From: Meridianimarinicoccus marinus
GTDB taxonomy: Bacteria > Pseudomonadota > Alphaproteobacteria > Rhodobacterales > Rhodobacteraceae
Length of the DNA: 64,000 bases
NCBI RefSeq assembly: GCF_040689105.1
Contig: NZ_JBFBVU010000005.1
Coordinates: 123,326-187,325, forward strand
Direction of reading: 5' to 3'
Below the pieces are notes generated by a model. That model was not told the origin of the DNA. It saw nothing but the letters and a program-made list of their open reading frames with translations, and searched no databases. Position numbers and translations under genes: made by a program. This document shows, piece after piece, positions 28,601-36,207 of this stretch (positions are counted from its first letter, which is position 1; each line of letters starts with the position of its first letter).

Positions 28601-29268
28601 GCACCACCGGCACGGTCAGTCTTGTGGCGGACCTTTACCTGGGCATCGGCAGTTCGAACCCCTCGCAGCTGACCGAGTTTGCCGGCGATCTGTATTTTAC
28701 CGCCGAAACGGTGACCACCGGGGTCGAGTTGCGCAAGATGGACGGCACCACGGGTACCGTCACCACGGTGACCAGCATCCAGCCCGGCAGCGCCAGTTCG
28801 AACCCCTCGGAGCTGACTGCGTTCAACGGCGATCTGTATTTCACCGCTGATAATCCGGCCAGCGGCACCGAATTGCACAAGATGGACGGCACCACCGGCA
28901 CTGTCAGCCTTGTGGCCGACATCAACAGTGGCAGCGCGGGATCGAACCCGCAGCAGTTGACCGTCTTCAACGGCGACCTTTATTTCGCCGCCGACGATGG
29001 CGTCTATGGTCAGGAGCTTTGGCGCATCGACGGCACCACCGGCGTCGACGAACTGGTCTTCAACATCGAAGATGGCCCCGGCGGGTCCGGTGTCACAAAT
29101 CTGGATGTCATCGACGGCGAATTGGTGTTTCGCGCCGCCACCTATGAAACCGGCTGGGAATACTACCGCTACGACGGCACCACCCTGTCGGTTGAAAACG
29201 TCAACATGGACCCGGCCTGGTACAATCCCAGCCAGCTTTACGCGCCGGTGGACGAGTTCATGTTCTGA
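25648..29268 (+). CDS. Large RTX / VCBS / ELWxxDGT-repeat exoprotein
   Basis: This 1206-residue acidic secreted or surface protein starts at 25648 (MSGIILDGTS) after a GAAGGGGGA ribosome site. Residues 1-45 contain RTX-like calcium nonapeptides (DDDVLSGGAGSDTV). About 147-243 and 244-342 are two VCBS/cadherin-like beta domains (each ending DSFTY...TDTATVT). From about residue 399 there are about 16 tandem units of about 48 residues with consensus NGDLYFTA-D--NG-ELRKLDGTTG, the ELWxxDGT repeat, probably a beta-propeller-like array. There is no Sec signal. The extreme C-terminus DEFMF (acidic then hydrophobic) resembles type I secretion ends, but no transporter gene is adjacent. The probable role is adhesion or surface contact. 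Confidence 0.85.
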   Translation: MSGIILDGTSANENIQGTRDDDVLSGGAGSDTVRGRRGSDVLLYDVDLNAGETDTLDGGLGYDTLRLLMSSEDWLDPEVQAQLAAYLVFMSDATSGGTQEAEKEFFYFTCFDGQTLRVNRMENLEVYVDGNPVDPTDPPAIAIDDLAAVAEDGPDLSGNVTDNDSLLDAPATVSLVTGPALGGLILNDDGSYTYSLNNGNPAVQALAVGETLIDSFTYLATDASGDTDTATVTITITGTNDGPTAEDNTATTGEASTVVTVNVLANDSDPDTSDTLTITAFDAVSVEGGLVSYNGDGTFTYDPNGQFDALHGGESALDSFTYTIDDGHGGTDTATVTVTIAGADRYVLFYQGYDVSGGYELWGLDEDGVARRIADSATGTDSTFPKNFAELDGDLYFTASDPINGNEMRKLDGTTGAISLVADINTGSGGSSPANLLAFDGDLYFTASDPTHGTELRKMDGTTGVVSVVADLNPGSGGSAPKNLFAFNGDLYFSASDPANGQELRKVDGITGAVTLVADLNAGASGSNPAQMIAFNGDLYFTAKDAANGIELRRMDGTTGAVSLVADLDPGSAGSTPSALTVFNGDLYFTASDANGSELRKLDGLTGVVSLVTDLNPGSASASPSELTELNGDLYFRATDATHGSELFKLDGTTGAVALAADVNSGSASSNIAHVTAYNGDLYFSAYDATSGYELRKLDSTTGTTSLVADLFAGSGSSFSSELTVVDGKLVFQANDGSGNALFSHDGTATTKVAPINDASSNAANTGFFAFNGDTYFSAYDLASGAELYKRDGVTGTISMVADINPGTGFSSPALFTELNGDLYFTATNGSSGTELHKLDGTTGYIGLVADIFLGSGSSSPSQLTTLNGDLYFTAFDVTNGVELRKLDGTTGTVSLAADLNSGSGSSSPMDLTAFNGDLYFSAFDPTNGFELRKLDGTTGTVSLVADIYAGNGSSYASNLFEFNGDLYFRAGDATIGTELRKMDGTTGTVSLVADLYLGIGSSNPSQLTEFAGDLYFTAETVTTGVELRKMDGTTGTVTTVTSIQPGSASSNPSELTAFNGDLYFTADNPASGTELHKMDGTTGTVSLVADINSGSAGSNPQQLTVFNGDLYFAADDGVYGQELWRIDGTTGVDELVFNIEDGPGGSGVTNLDVIDGELVFRAATYETGWEYYRYDGTTLSVENVNMDPAWYNPSQLYAPVDEFMF
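26842..29133 (+). repeat. Tandem array of about sixteen ~144-bp repeats within the exoprotein gene
   Basis: Sixteen consecutive units average about 143 bp (mostly 48 codons). Each encodes ASDPxxGxELRKxDGTTG then VSLVADLNxGSGxSxP then LTxFNGDLYFT. The DNA is also recognisably repeated (for example the recurring GACGGCACCACCGG). Units 5 and 8 are shorter and unit 8 is the most diverged (its ALFSHDGTA replaces the usual ELRKLDGTT). Near-identical units make this gene a candidate for copy-number change by recombination and for assembly error. Confidence 0.9.
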
Positions 29269-29466
29269 GCGTTGCGGGTGAACCATCGGCCGTCACGGCA
29301 GACTTCACAGCGGGGAAACCGTGTGTTTTCACGGCACGAAGCGGCGCCATGGGAAAAATGCGGCATACCTTATTCCATTGCCTGGGACAGTGGCATGAAG
29401 CGCGGCGGTGCTGTGCGCGATCAGTCGCCCATTGAACTGGAATGATCGGCTGATTGCTTGCCAACA

Positions 29467-29504
29467 GTCATCGGCGCGGCAGGATTTGCGTCCGCGCCGA
29501 TGAC
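29467..29504 (+). terminator. Long hairpin downstream of the exoprotein gene
   Basis: A perfect 13-bp stem (GTCATCGGCGCGG / CCGCGCCGATGAC) with a 12-nt loop lies between the convergent exoprotein and outer membrane protein genes. A third partial copy of the arm (ATCGGCGCGGAC) follows at about 29516. It probably terminates both transcripts, although no strong U-run is present. Confidence 0.55.
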
Positions 29505-29549
29505 ATTGAATTGAAATCGGCGCGGACTTGTGGCCAATCGGTGCCTACT

Positions 29550-30296
29550 TCAGAAGCGATAGGTCCCGCCGATCAGGAAGCCGCCAAGACCGAGATCGGC
29601 CTTCGACCCTCCGATCTTCTTCTGGATGTCCATGTAGCGATAGGCGAATTCCGCCGACCAACTGTCGTTGAACTGGTAGCCGATGCTGGCCAGCGCCTGC
29701 CAGGTCGAATTGTCGGCCGACAATCCGCCCACATCGGCCACCAGCCTGCCATACCAATCATCGCCGAAAGGCACCCGCAGGCGCGCGGCCACCAGGGGGA
29801 CGGTCCAGGTGGATTTGGCTTTGTTGGACTGGCTGGCCGCCGTGCCCGCCGAGTTGAAATCGGTCTTCAATTCGACGCCAAAGGATCGAAAGCCGACACC
29901 GACATCCAAAGCCGCGTCGGACGCAGAATAGGCCCGGTACAACGCATAACCGCTGATCGCCGTTACCTTGGTGTCCACATCAACGGTGTCGAATACGACC
30001 CCTGCAGGGGCATCTTCCTGCTTGCCAAGATTGGCATAGAGCCCGTCCAGCACGAAGCCCCAACGATCATTGCGGGCCTCGAAGGCGCCCATGAACGCGC
30101 CCTTGAGGTTGTCAAGGACATCGCTGCCGCCGCCGTCCAGATCCACCTTACCGTATTCGGTGTCCACGGAGCCGCCAAGGCTGGGCAGCCAGCCATAGAT
30201 CGACGCGGCGTAGGTCCAGTCCTGTGCACTCGCGCAGGCCGGCGCCAGGGCCAGACCCGCGCAGAATGCGATGAGTTTTGATTTCGGTCCGATCAT
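29550..30296 (-). CDS. Outer membrane beta-barrel protein
   Basis: This 248-residue protein has a signal peptide ending near CASAQD (residue 25) and an alternating polar/hydrophobic strand pattern. It ends GGTYRF, whose terminal phenylalanine is the usual beta-barrel assembly signal. Sequence such as WTYAASIYGWLPSLGG, VLDGLYANLG and SAEFAYRYMDI resembles small porin-like or OmpW-like barrels. It is the last gene of a minus-strand group with a small secreted protein and a DUF2092 protein. The function is unknown; export to the outer membrane is well supported. Confidence 0.8.
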   Translation of the reverse strand: MIGPKSKLIAFCAGLALAPACASAQDWTYAASIYGWLPSLGGSVDTEYGKVDLDGGGSDVLDNLKGAFMGAFEARNDRWGFVLDGLYANLGKQEDAPAGVVFDTVDVDTKVTAISGYALYRAYSASDAALDVGVGFRSFGVELKTDFNSAGTAASQSNKAKSTWTVPLVAARLRVPFGDDWYGRLVADVGGLSADNSTWQALASIGYQFNDSWSAEFAYRYMDIQKKIGGSKADLGLGGFLIGGTYRF

Positions 30297-30328
30297 GTCA
30301 ACCTTCCTTCCAAAGAGACGTCAGAAAA

Positions 30329-30359
30329 GCCGCGCCGTCGCGGTGTGATCCCGCGCGGC
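30329..30359 (-). terminator. Hairpin between the small secreted protein and OMP genes
   Basis: A 7-bp GC stem (GCCGCGC / GCGCGGC) with a 17-nt loop fills the gap between the two minus-strand genes. It may attenuate read-through into the outer membrane protein gene, and it lies just upstream of that gene's ribosome site. Confidence 0.4.
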
Positions 30360-30360
30360 C

Positions 30361-30567
30361 TCAGCAATCGTATACACCCACGGCGCAGCGGCGCACGGTG
30401 CGCCGACCAACGCCCGCAACGCTGACCCGGGTCAGCGGGCGGCCGATGCGCGCCTCCGCCGCCGGGACAATGGAGCCGGTTCCAAACTGGTGTCCGGCAA
30501 ATTCGGCAGCAGCTGTCAGGGCGAACAGGCCGGCGAGAACACAAGCAAAGCGCGCAGTACGGGTCAT
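30361..30567 (-). CDS. Small secreted protein of unknown function
   Basis: This 68-residue protein has an N-terminal signal peptide (MTRTARFACVLAGLFALTAA), a basic middle (RIGRPLTRVSVAGVGRRTVRR) and a C-terminal pair of cysteines (RRCAVGVYDC) that could form a disulfide. Its ATG overlaps the stop of the DUF2092 gene (ATGA at 30564-30567), which argues that it is translated. I do not recognise a family. The mature peptide is about 45 residues and strongly positive, so it may associate with membrane or nucleic acid; this is speculation. Confidence 0.65.
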   Translation of the reverse strand: MTRTARFACVLAGLFALTAAAEFAGHQFGTGSIVPAAEARIGRPLTRVSVAGVGRRTVRRCAVGVYDC

Positions 30568-31340
30568 TGGATGGCCTCCAGCGTCAGATGGGCGGGGAAA
30601 TTCGGGGCTTTGAGAGCGAAGGTGTCCATGTCCACCTCCATCATGCCGTCGTCGGGCGTGAAGGAAAACGCGGCGCCATCAGTTGTTTCGCGCCAGTCGC
30701 GCACGGTGACACGGTACTGCGGGGCCTGGGCCACATCGCGCGAGGTGATGACAAAGCGGCAGGGGTACGGCGTGTCCCCCTGCGCGACCCAAAGCTGCCA
30801 GTCGGCCTGAAAGTTGCGGAACGCCAGATGATCGCATTCGATGCCGCCGATCACGCCGCTGCCCATGTCCTTCACTTCGGTCACCTCCTCCAACAGCGTT
30901 TCGGCGGCATTCGGGATCAGCAGATCCGCTGCCGGAAGCGGTCGGGCATAGGTATCGCGCAAGGCGTCGATCAGCGCGGCCAGGTCATCCTCGAACGGCA
31001 CGGTGGTGTAGAGCGCAGTGTCGGCATCGGCCACGGTAAGGCCCCCGCCATCGAAGACCATCTCAAGATCCGTGAAGCCGCCCTTGCTGGTCACATGGAC
31101 CTGACCGGGGCGGGCCACGGCGATATGGCCCGAGCGCGCAAGCCCCAGTTTCTCGCCATCAACGGTGACCACATCCTGTTCCGTATCGAAGTCGAAAGAG
31201 AACGTGTCGAGCGCGCCGAGATAGTCCGACATGGATTGAAGGATGCGCCGTGCGTCGGCCTCGTCGGCATGTGTCGCGACGGGCAGAAGGCTCGCGGTCA
31301 ATGCCGTCGCAATGATCCCGGCCAGTGTATTGGATTTCAT
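30564..31340 (-). CDS. DUF2092 family periplasmic protein
   Basis: This 258-residue protein has a signal peptide ending at about VATHADE (residue 26). The rest fits DUF2092: ARRILQSMSDYLGALDTFSFDFDTEQDVV near the N-terminus, RPGQVHVTSKGGF, and the later GGIECDHLAFRNFQADWQLWV and PYPCRFVITSRD segments. The fold is thought to resemble the lipoprotein carrier LolA/LolB half-barrel. It is the first gene of an operon with the small secreted protein (4-bp overlap) and the outer membrane protein. A lipid- or lipoprotein-handling role is possible but unproven. Confidence 0.83.
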   Translation of the reverse strand: MKSNTLAGIIATALTASLLPVATHADEADARRILQSMSDYLGALDTFSFDFDTEQDVVTVDGEKLGLARSGHIAVARPGQVHVTSKGGFTDLEMVFDGGGLTVADADTALYTTVPFEDDLAALIDALRDTYARPLPAADLLIPNAAETLLEEVTEVKDMGSGVIGGIECDHLAFRNFQADWQLWVAQGDTPYPCRFVITSRDVAQAPQYRVTVRDWRETTDGAAFSFTPDDGMMEVDMDTFALKAPNFPAHLTLEAIQ

Positions 31341-31641
31341 ATAGACCTCTTCAAATATGTTGCCTTTGGGGGTGATCGGCCAAACGCCTTTGCGGATCGG
31401 CCAGCGCCGGCGGCAACTCCCGGTCTTCTGTTTCGCCCGTGTCTGAAGGACGGCCGCGAATGATTACTATTCGGAATGATACTCCCTCGGCAGGCTTGGC
31501 CCGGATGATATATATCAACGTGTGCGGCAGTGGTTTGACTTTCGAGGCCAGAACCAAACCCAATTTCAAACACCGCCCTCATCAGGTTTCAACGACCGCG
31601 CGCGCGTACGGAAGCGTTTAGAATTTCATGGACTTATCGCC
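31341..31641. other. Intergenic region upstream of the DUF2092 gene
   Basis: This 301-bp stretch holds no convincing gene. It contains an FNR-like dyad at 31505-31518 and a direct repeat GAATGAT at 31458 and 31474 (16 bp apart). It also contains a run CGCGCGCG near 31600. It separates the DUF2092 operon from the membrane-protein gene that follows gadB, so it probably carries the DUF2092 promoter. Confidence 0.6.
31505..31518. promoter_or_regulatory. FNR-like box (ATGAT-ATAT-ATCAA)
   Basis: This matches nine of the ten specified bases of the FNR/FnrL consensus TTGAT-N4-ATCAA, and it stands out as an AT-rich dyad. It is centred about 170 bp upstream of the DUF2092 start, so a long leader would be needed for direct activation. 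Binding is inferred from the match alone. Confidence 0.4.
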
Positions 31642-32511
31642 CTAGGCCGGTGCAGAAGCTCCAGTTTTGCGGGCTTGCGCGCTTTCGCGCATCAGCAGCA
31701 CCGCCCCGATGAAAAAGCACAGCGCCCCAAGCCAAAGCAGGGCATTGGCCGCGACCGGGATCCATCCCGGCTCTGTGTGCGGCGGTACGAATGCCAACAG
31801 GCTTGAGATCAGGAAAAACACACACCCAAGCAGGTTGATGCTGACGATGGTCCAGTCCAGATCCTTCGGCTTCCAGGCCCAATAGCCGTGGCAGACCTCG
31901 ATGAAGGCCAGATAGCCGGACAGGAGAAACAGGAGGGAGCCGATCATGCCCGGCCCCCAGATCGCCAGATCCTGCAGCACCCATTGCGACGGCGCGGTGA
32001 TCGCATCGAAGGTGTTGAAGTTGAAGGCGACCGTGCCGATGAACTGCGCAAAGGTGCTCAGCCATCCGGGGTTGTTCGGATGCCAGCCGATCAGCGCGAC
32101 ACCGTTTCCCTGGCCAATATCCTTCGGGTCGGGGCGGAAGTCAGCGGCATTGGCGGCCTGGAAATGCTGCAGGTAGCCGGCGGTGGTGAACGGGATCGAG
32201 CCGAGGAAGAAGATCACCGCAATCTGGGTCCCGGAGGGCGCGGCCGACCACCCCGTTGGCAACAAGGACGCCCCCGCGCCCAGCATGAACAGCAGCGCCC
32301 CGATGGCAAACACCAGCCCGATGATCCAGTTGTAGGTGCTGCTTTGCCAGAAGGGCACCGCGAGGGCCTCATGCCCCCGCTCTGCCCGCAGCAGCCCCTT
32401 GCGGTTTTGGCGGGCACGCCACAGCAACCGGTGCCCGTGATGCGAATACCGGCGCAGGGTGACAAAGGGCCAGGCCCCCGCGGTTCGCAGGTCTGCCGGA
32501 TGTCCGTTCAT
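31642..32511 (-). CDS. Multi-pass membrane protein of unknown function
   Basis: This 289-residue protein begins with a basic cytoplasmic stretch (RRYSHHGHRLLWRARQNRKG), followed by about six hydrophobic segments: TYNWIIGLVFAIGALLFML, AVIFFLGSIPFTTAGYL, a middle amphipathic region, GPGMIGSLLFLLSGYLAF, VSINLLGCVFFLISSLLAF and NALLWLGALCFFIGAVLLM. The conserved-looking core HFQAAN...GWHPNNPGWLSTFAQFIGTVAFN suggests a defined family that I cannot name. It lies 40 bp downstream of gadB on the same strand and may work with it, but no transporter signature (such as GadC) is visible. Confidence 0.75.
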   Translation of the reverse strand: MNGHPADLRTAGAWPFVTLRRYSHHGHRLLWRARQNRKGLLRAERGHEALAVPFWQSSTYNWIIGLVFAIGALLFMLGAGASLLPTGWSAAPSGTQIAVIFFLGSIPFTTAGYLQHFQAANAADFRPDPKDIGQGNGVALIGWHPNNPGWLSTFAQFIGTVAFNFNTFDAITAPSQWVLQDLAIWGPGMIGSLLFLLSGYLAFIEVCHGYWAWKPKDLDWTIVSINLLGCVFFLISSLLAFVPPHTEPGWIPVAANALLWLGALCFFIGAVLLMRESAQARKTGASAPA

Positions 32512-32551
32512 GCGATGCCCTCAGACAGCACGACTGCCGCCATCCCTGCCC

Positions 32552-34024
32552 TCAATGATGGAAGCCCGAGGCATCTTCATCGGTCATCGGCCGCTGGATC
32601 GGATGCGCCTCGAAGTGCTTCATGGCCGCTTTCATGTCCATGACCAGAAGCGAACACAGGTCATGGCTGACCCCGTTGCGTACAAGGATGCGCTGGATCG
32701 CCTGATCCTGACAGTTCGCCGGAAGCGTATAGGCCGGCACCTGCCAGCCGCGCACCCGCAACCGGTCCGCCAGATCGAACAGGGTAAAGCCCGGATCTGC
32801 ACCGTCCTTCAGTTTCCACGACACCGCCGGTATGCCGCGGTCGGCCTCGCCACCGAAGACAATCTCGAACGGGCCCATCGCGGCGATCTCGCGCGCCAGG
32901 AAAGCGGTGCTCTGGTAGCAGGCGGAATGCACCTTGCGGTAGCCCTCGCGCCCCAGCCGCAGGAAGTTGTAGTACTGGCAGACCACCTGCCCGCCCGGCC
33001 GCGAGAAGTTCAGCGCGATGTCGCGCATGTTGCCGCCCAGATAGTTGACCCAGAACACCATGTCCTCGGGCAGATCCGCCGCTTCGCGCCACATGACCCA
33101 GCCGACCCCCAGCGGCGCCAGGCCGAACTTGTGGCCGGAGGCATTGATCGACTTGACCCGCTGCAGGCTGAAGTCCCACGGCAGGTCCGGGGCGCAGAAC
33201 GGGGCCAGGAAAGCGCCGCTGGCGCCGTCCACATGGATCGGAATGTCCAGCCCGGTCTCGGCCTGATAGCGGTCCAACGCGTCACTGACCGCCTGCACCG
33301 GCTCATATTCCCCGGTGAAGGTGACGCCCAGGGTCGGCACAACCCCGATGGTGTTCTCGTCGCAGCGCGCCAGAACCTCTTCCGGCGTCATCAGCAGGCG
33401 GCCGTCTTCCATCGGGATCTCGCGGTGTTCGATGTCCCAGTAGCGGGTGAACTTGTGCCAGCAGATCTGCACCGGACCGGTGATCAGATTGGGTTTGCCG
33501 ATGTGTTTTCCAGCGGCCTTCTGGCGCGCTTCCCAGCGCCGCTTCATCGCCAGCCCGCCCAGCATCGCCGCTTCGCTCGATCCGGTGGTCGATGTGCCGA
33601 CTGCGGGGCCTTCGGGCGCATTCCACAGGTGCGCCAGCATGCGCACACAGCGGGCTTCGATCTCGGCGGTCAGGGGGTATTCGTCCTTGTCTACCATGTT
33701 CTTGTCGATGCAATCCTCCATCAACTGGTGAACTTCCGGCTCCTCCCAGGTCTGGCAGAAGGTGGCGAGGTTCTGACGGGCATTGCCGTCCAGCATCAGT
33801 TCATCGCGGATGGCGGCATAGACATGCTGCGGCTGGCGCGACCCGTCGGGAAACTGCGCCCGCGGAAGCTGCCGCGCCTGATCGCTCGCGCCGTAGATTT
33901 CATCCTCGATACGGTCGGTATCGGCTGTCGATTTTTCGGTGGTCAAGATGGTGTCTCCCTGTGCGGCGGCGCCCGTATTGAAACGGCGCACACGGCCCAG
34001 GCCCAAGATATTCCTGGCCTTCAA
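32552..34024 (-). CDS. gadB: Glutamate decarboxylase
   Basis: This PLP enzyme converts glutamate to GABA and CO2, consuming a proton (490 residues). The PLP lysine is Lys299 in NASGHKFGLAPLGVGW. TSTTGSSEAAMLGGLAMKRRW and IHVDGASGAFLAPF are the group II decarboxylase signatures, and the N-terminal region has LPRAQFPDGSRQP. The N-terminus is about 25 residues longer than typical; an internal start may be used. The partner downstream is a membrane protein of unknown family rather than the GadC antiporter. The enzyme class is firm; a role in acid or osmotic stress is by analogy. Confidence 0.93.
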   Translation of the reverse strand: MKARNILGLGRVRRFNTGAAAQGDTILTTEKSTADTDRIEDEIYGASDQARQLPRAQFPDGSRQPQHVYAAIRDELMLDGNARQNLATFCQTWEEPEVHQLMEDCIDKNMVDKDEYPLTAEIEARCVRMLAHLWNAPEGPAVGTSTTGSSEAAMLGGLAMKRRWEARQKAAGKHIGKPNLITGPVQICWHKFTRYWDIEHREIPMEDGRLLMTPEEVLARCDENTIGVVPTLGVTFTGEYEPVQAVSDALDRYQAETGLDIPIHVDGASGAFLAPFCAPDLPWDFSLQRVKSINASGHKFGLAPLGVGWVMWREAADLPEDMVFWVNYLGGNMRDIALNFSRPGGQVVCQYYNFLRLGREGYRKVHSACYQSTAFLAREIAAMGPFEIVFGGEADRGIPAVSWKLKDGADPGFTLFDLADRLRVRGWQVPAYTLPANCQDQAIQRILVRNGVSHDLCSLLVMDMKAAMKHFEAHPIQRPMTDEDASGFHH

Positions 34025-34215
34025 ATGGCGTATCCGCGTTCAAAATTCTGGGTGAAGTAAACTATCCGGGGGTTGCTTGGCCTGACTATTGAATGGGCGA
34101 AGCTTACGCAGTGGCCTTCACGGGCTGCAAGGGGTGTTTCCGGCAATGCGCCAATTCCTGGCCGGATCCGACAAACGCGGGTCAGGCGTCCCGGCCACCT
34201 TCTTCTGCCCGGCCG

Positions 34216-35223
34216 TCACACCCCCTGCACGGGGATGTTTTCCTTGAAGATGATCCGCGGTTCGATGAATTTGCGCATCAGGCTGGGGACCAAGGACACG
34301 ATGGACCCCAGCAGCGCGATTACCGACTGATCCGCCACAAGAACAGCGTTCTGGTCGATCACCGCATCGACCGTGCCATCCAGAAGATACTGCCGCATTT
34401 CCGAGGTCTGGTCGTGGCAGATGAACACAAGGTCGTCCTGTCGTCCGGCCTGTGTCAGCGCCTCGGCGACCCCGGCCCTGCCCCCGCCGACGCAATAGAT
34501 GCCGGCAAGGTCGGGTGTGGATTTCAGCACCCGGCACGCCATGTCGCGCCCTTCGCTGCGGGCATCGAAAACCTCGACCGCGCCGGAAATCTGCAAGGCG
34601 GGAAATTCTTCCTGCAGGATCGAGCGGAAGCCCAGATCACGCTCTTCATGCCCGCGATACCGGCGCGAGCCCATGAACACACAAATCCCGGTACGATCGC
34701 GCGGCACCAGACGGCCCATCAGCAGACCGGCCACCCGCCCGGCGGCCACATTGTCGACCTCGACATTGGCCGCGCGTTGGATCGATGGAATGTCCGAAGC
34801 GATGGTCACGACCCGCGTCCCGGTGTCTGCCAGATCCTTCAGCATCTCGCGGATACGCGGGTGATCGGTGGCCAACACTCCGACGCCGCTGGTTTCGGGC
34901 GACAGATTTTCGGCGGCGGCGATCAGATGCTCCGGCATCAGCCCCTCGACAGGGTGAACCCTGCATGAAGCCACCAGTGGCAGGCGGTCGCGAAAGACCT
35001 CGATCTGGCGCGCCATGGCCTTGAGAAACGCGTTGGATCCTGAGAGGCCCCATTTGAGTAGTCCGATTTGAAGGTTTGTGCATGGGGTTGGCCTTTGGTC
35101 CATCTGGACGATGGCCTCCGGCGCAGGTCGGCGGTTGCCCAAGGCACTGTGGGGTTGTTTGGTGTTGTGGTGTTTCCTCCAGCTTTCCCGGCGCAAGCCC
35201 GGCTTGGTCTCACCCCCGCGCAA
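34216..35223 (-). pseudogene. LacI-type regulator lacking its DNA-binding domain, fused to an IS3-type transposase tail
   Basis: The open frame (TTG start, 335 codons) is a chimera. About its first 61 residues are the C-terminus of an IS3-family transposase (WRKHHNTKQPHSALGN then RPAPEAIVQMDQRPT). From codon 62 (SNAFLKAMARQIEVF) onward it is the periplasmic-binding-fold effector domain of a LacI-family sugar regulator (GVGVLATDHPRIREML, VDNVAAGRVAGLLMGRL, VFICHDQTSEMRQYL), which is intact to its end. The helix-turn-helix headpiece is missing, so it cannot act as a normal repressor. The neighbouring sugar-binding protein is truncated at the other side of the IS remnant. A gene product, if made, would be an effector domain only. 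Confidence 0.85.
35041..35220 (-). mobile_element. Remnant of an IS3-family insertion sequence (3' end)
   Basis: About 180 bp remain: the last ~45 codons of the transposase (HHNTKQPHSALG, PAPEAIV, MDQRPT) plus the outer end. The outer end begins TGAGAGGCCCCATTTGAGTA at 35041, resembling the terminal inverted repeat of IS3-type elements in this bacterial group (TGA, C-rich block, then a GAGT-GTCC core). The left part of the element is gone, and both neighbours are cut at its borders, so a deletion has removed the rest along with adjacent genes. The exact inner border is approximate. Confidence 0.75.
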
Positions 35224-35896
35224 CCGACCCGGTCACCTTGTCACCCAGCCCGATCATGGCGCTGATCTTGTCGCCATTCACGATAACATAATCGGTCATG
35301 CGCTGGATGACCTCGGCCTGATCGCGCGTCGCATCGGTCACTTCCCAGGTGATGTTCATTGGCTCGAACACCTCGGCGATGCCCTTTTCCTCTTCGACCC
35401 CATAGGAGGCGCCGGGCACTTCAACCGGAATCCAGACGAAATCGCCTTCCTTCACGTGGCCGTTGTCGACCAGATACTGTGCCCAGATGCGGCCGAAGGC
35501 CTTCAGGTCGCCGCCCACATAGGCGTTACAGTCCGGGGCGTCGTCCGAGGTGTTGAAGTTCACCGCCGGGATGCCTTCGGCGCGCGCTTCGGCCGCGACA
35601 TCGACCATCGACCCCGGATCGGGGCTGGTGGAGCAGATGCCATCGGCCCCGGCGGCAAGCGCCGCCCGCATCGCTTCCTGATGGCTGGGCACATCGCCCG
35701 AATGGAACGACGTGCTTACGGAATAGCCCGTGGCATCGGGCCAGTCCTCGGCCCCTTGCAGGAAATAGGTCCAGACCGGATCCGCCGGTCCGCCGTGGGA
35801 AATCCAGCAGAGTGTCTTGTCCTTGTCTTGGGCAACCGCGCCACCGGCTGTCAGCGCGAGCGTCGCCGCCGCCCCCAGCAAAATACGTCTCATCAT
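35210..35896 (-). pseudogene. Truncated sugar ABC transporter substrate-binding protein (RbsB type)
   Basis: The start at 35896 (MMRRILLGAAATLALTAGG) follows a GAGGAGGAGAC ribosome site and a signal peptide to about VAQDKDK. The frame gives 228 residues of a type I periplasmic binding fold (LCWISHGGPADPVWTYF, AAGADGICSTSPDP, IPAVNFNTSDDAP). It ends abruptly after MIGLGDKVTGSV with ARG-stop supplied by the IS remnant. Full-length relatives are about 100 residues longer, so the C-terminal lobe is lost. No permease or ATPase follows. The gene is almost certainly non-functional. Confidence 0.85.
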
Positions 35897-36207
35897 GGTC
35901 TGTCTCCTCCTCAGAGGCGCTTCGAACACGCTTGCTGCGGGCCTGTCGAACCTTGTCGTGCACCCCGACCATCGCATCCGCCCGCGCACATCGGGCAGTC
36001 TTCTCCCTTTGACGGCCTTGGCCTACGATAAGGACTCTGGTTTTCGCGGCATTGGCTCAACGTTGTATCACATCAATCAGATCGGTCCTGGATCTGGCAG
36101 ACGGACCTTGCGGTGCTATTGTCAGGTCGAGGCAGGGTGGTCGGCCGGCGCCGGTTGTGGGAAACAGTCATCGGACCACGTCGGGCAGGCTTGCGAGGGA
36201 GCAAAGA
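35897..36207. other. Intergenic region between broken binding protein and multicopper oxidase
   Basis: This 311-bp divergent region should hold the old binding-protein promoter and the promoter of the multicopper oxidase gene. I see no convincing gene, terminator or clear dyad in it; a GAGGGAG ribosome site precedes the ATG at 36208. Confidence 0.5.

Noticed and set aside
26842..29133. Regular ~144-bp repeats considered as a CRISPR-like array.
   Set aside because: Units are coding, far too long, and have no spacer/repeat alternation; they encode ELWxxDGT protein repeats.
25642..29286. A 1214-codon open frame on the minus strand opposite the exoprotein gene.
   Set aside because: It mirrors the repeats of the plus-strand gene, has no recognisable domain, and arises from the codon pattern of the repeat. 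The plus strand has a ribosome site, RTX and VCBS domains.
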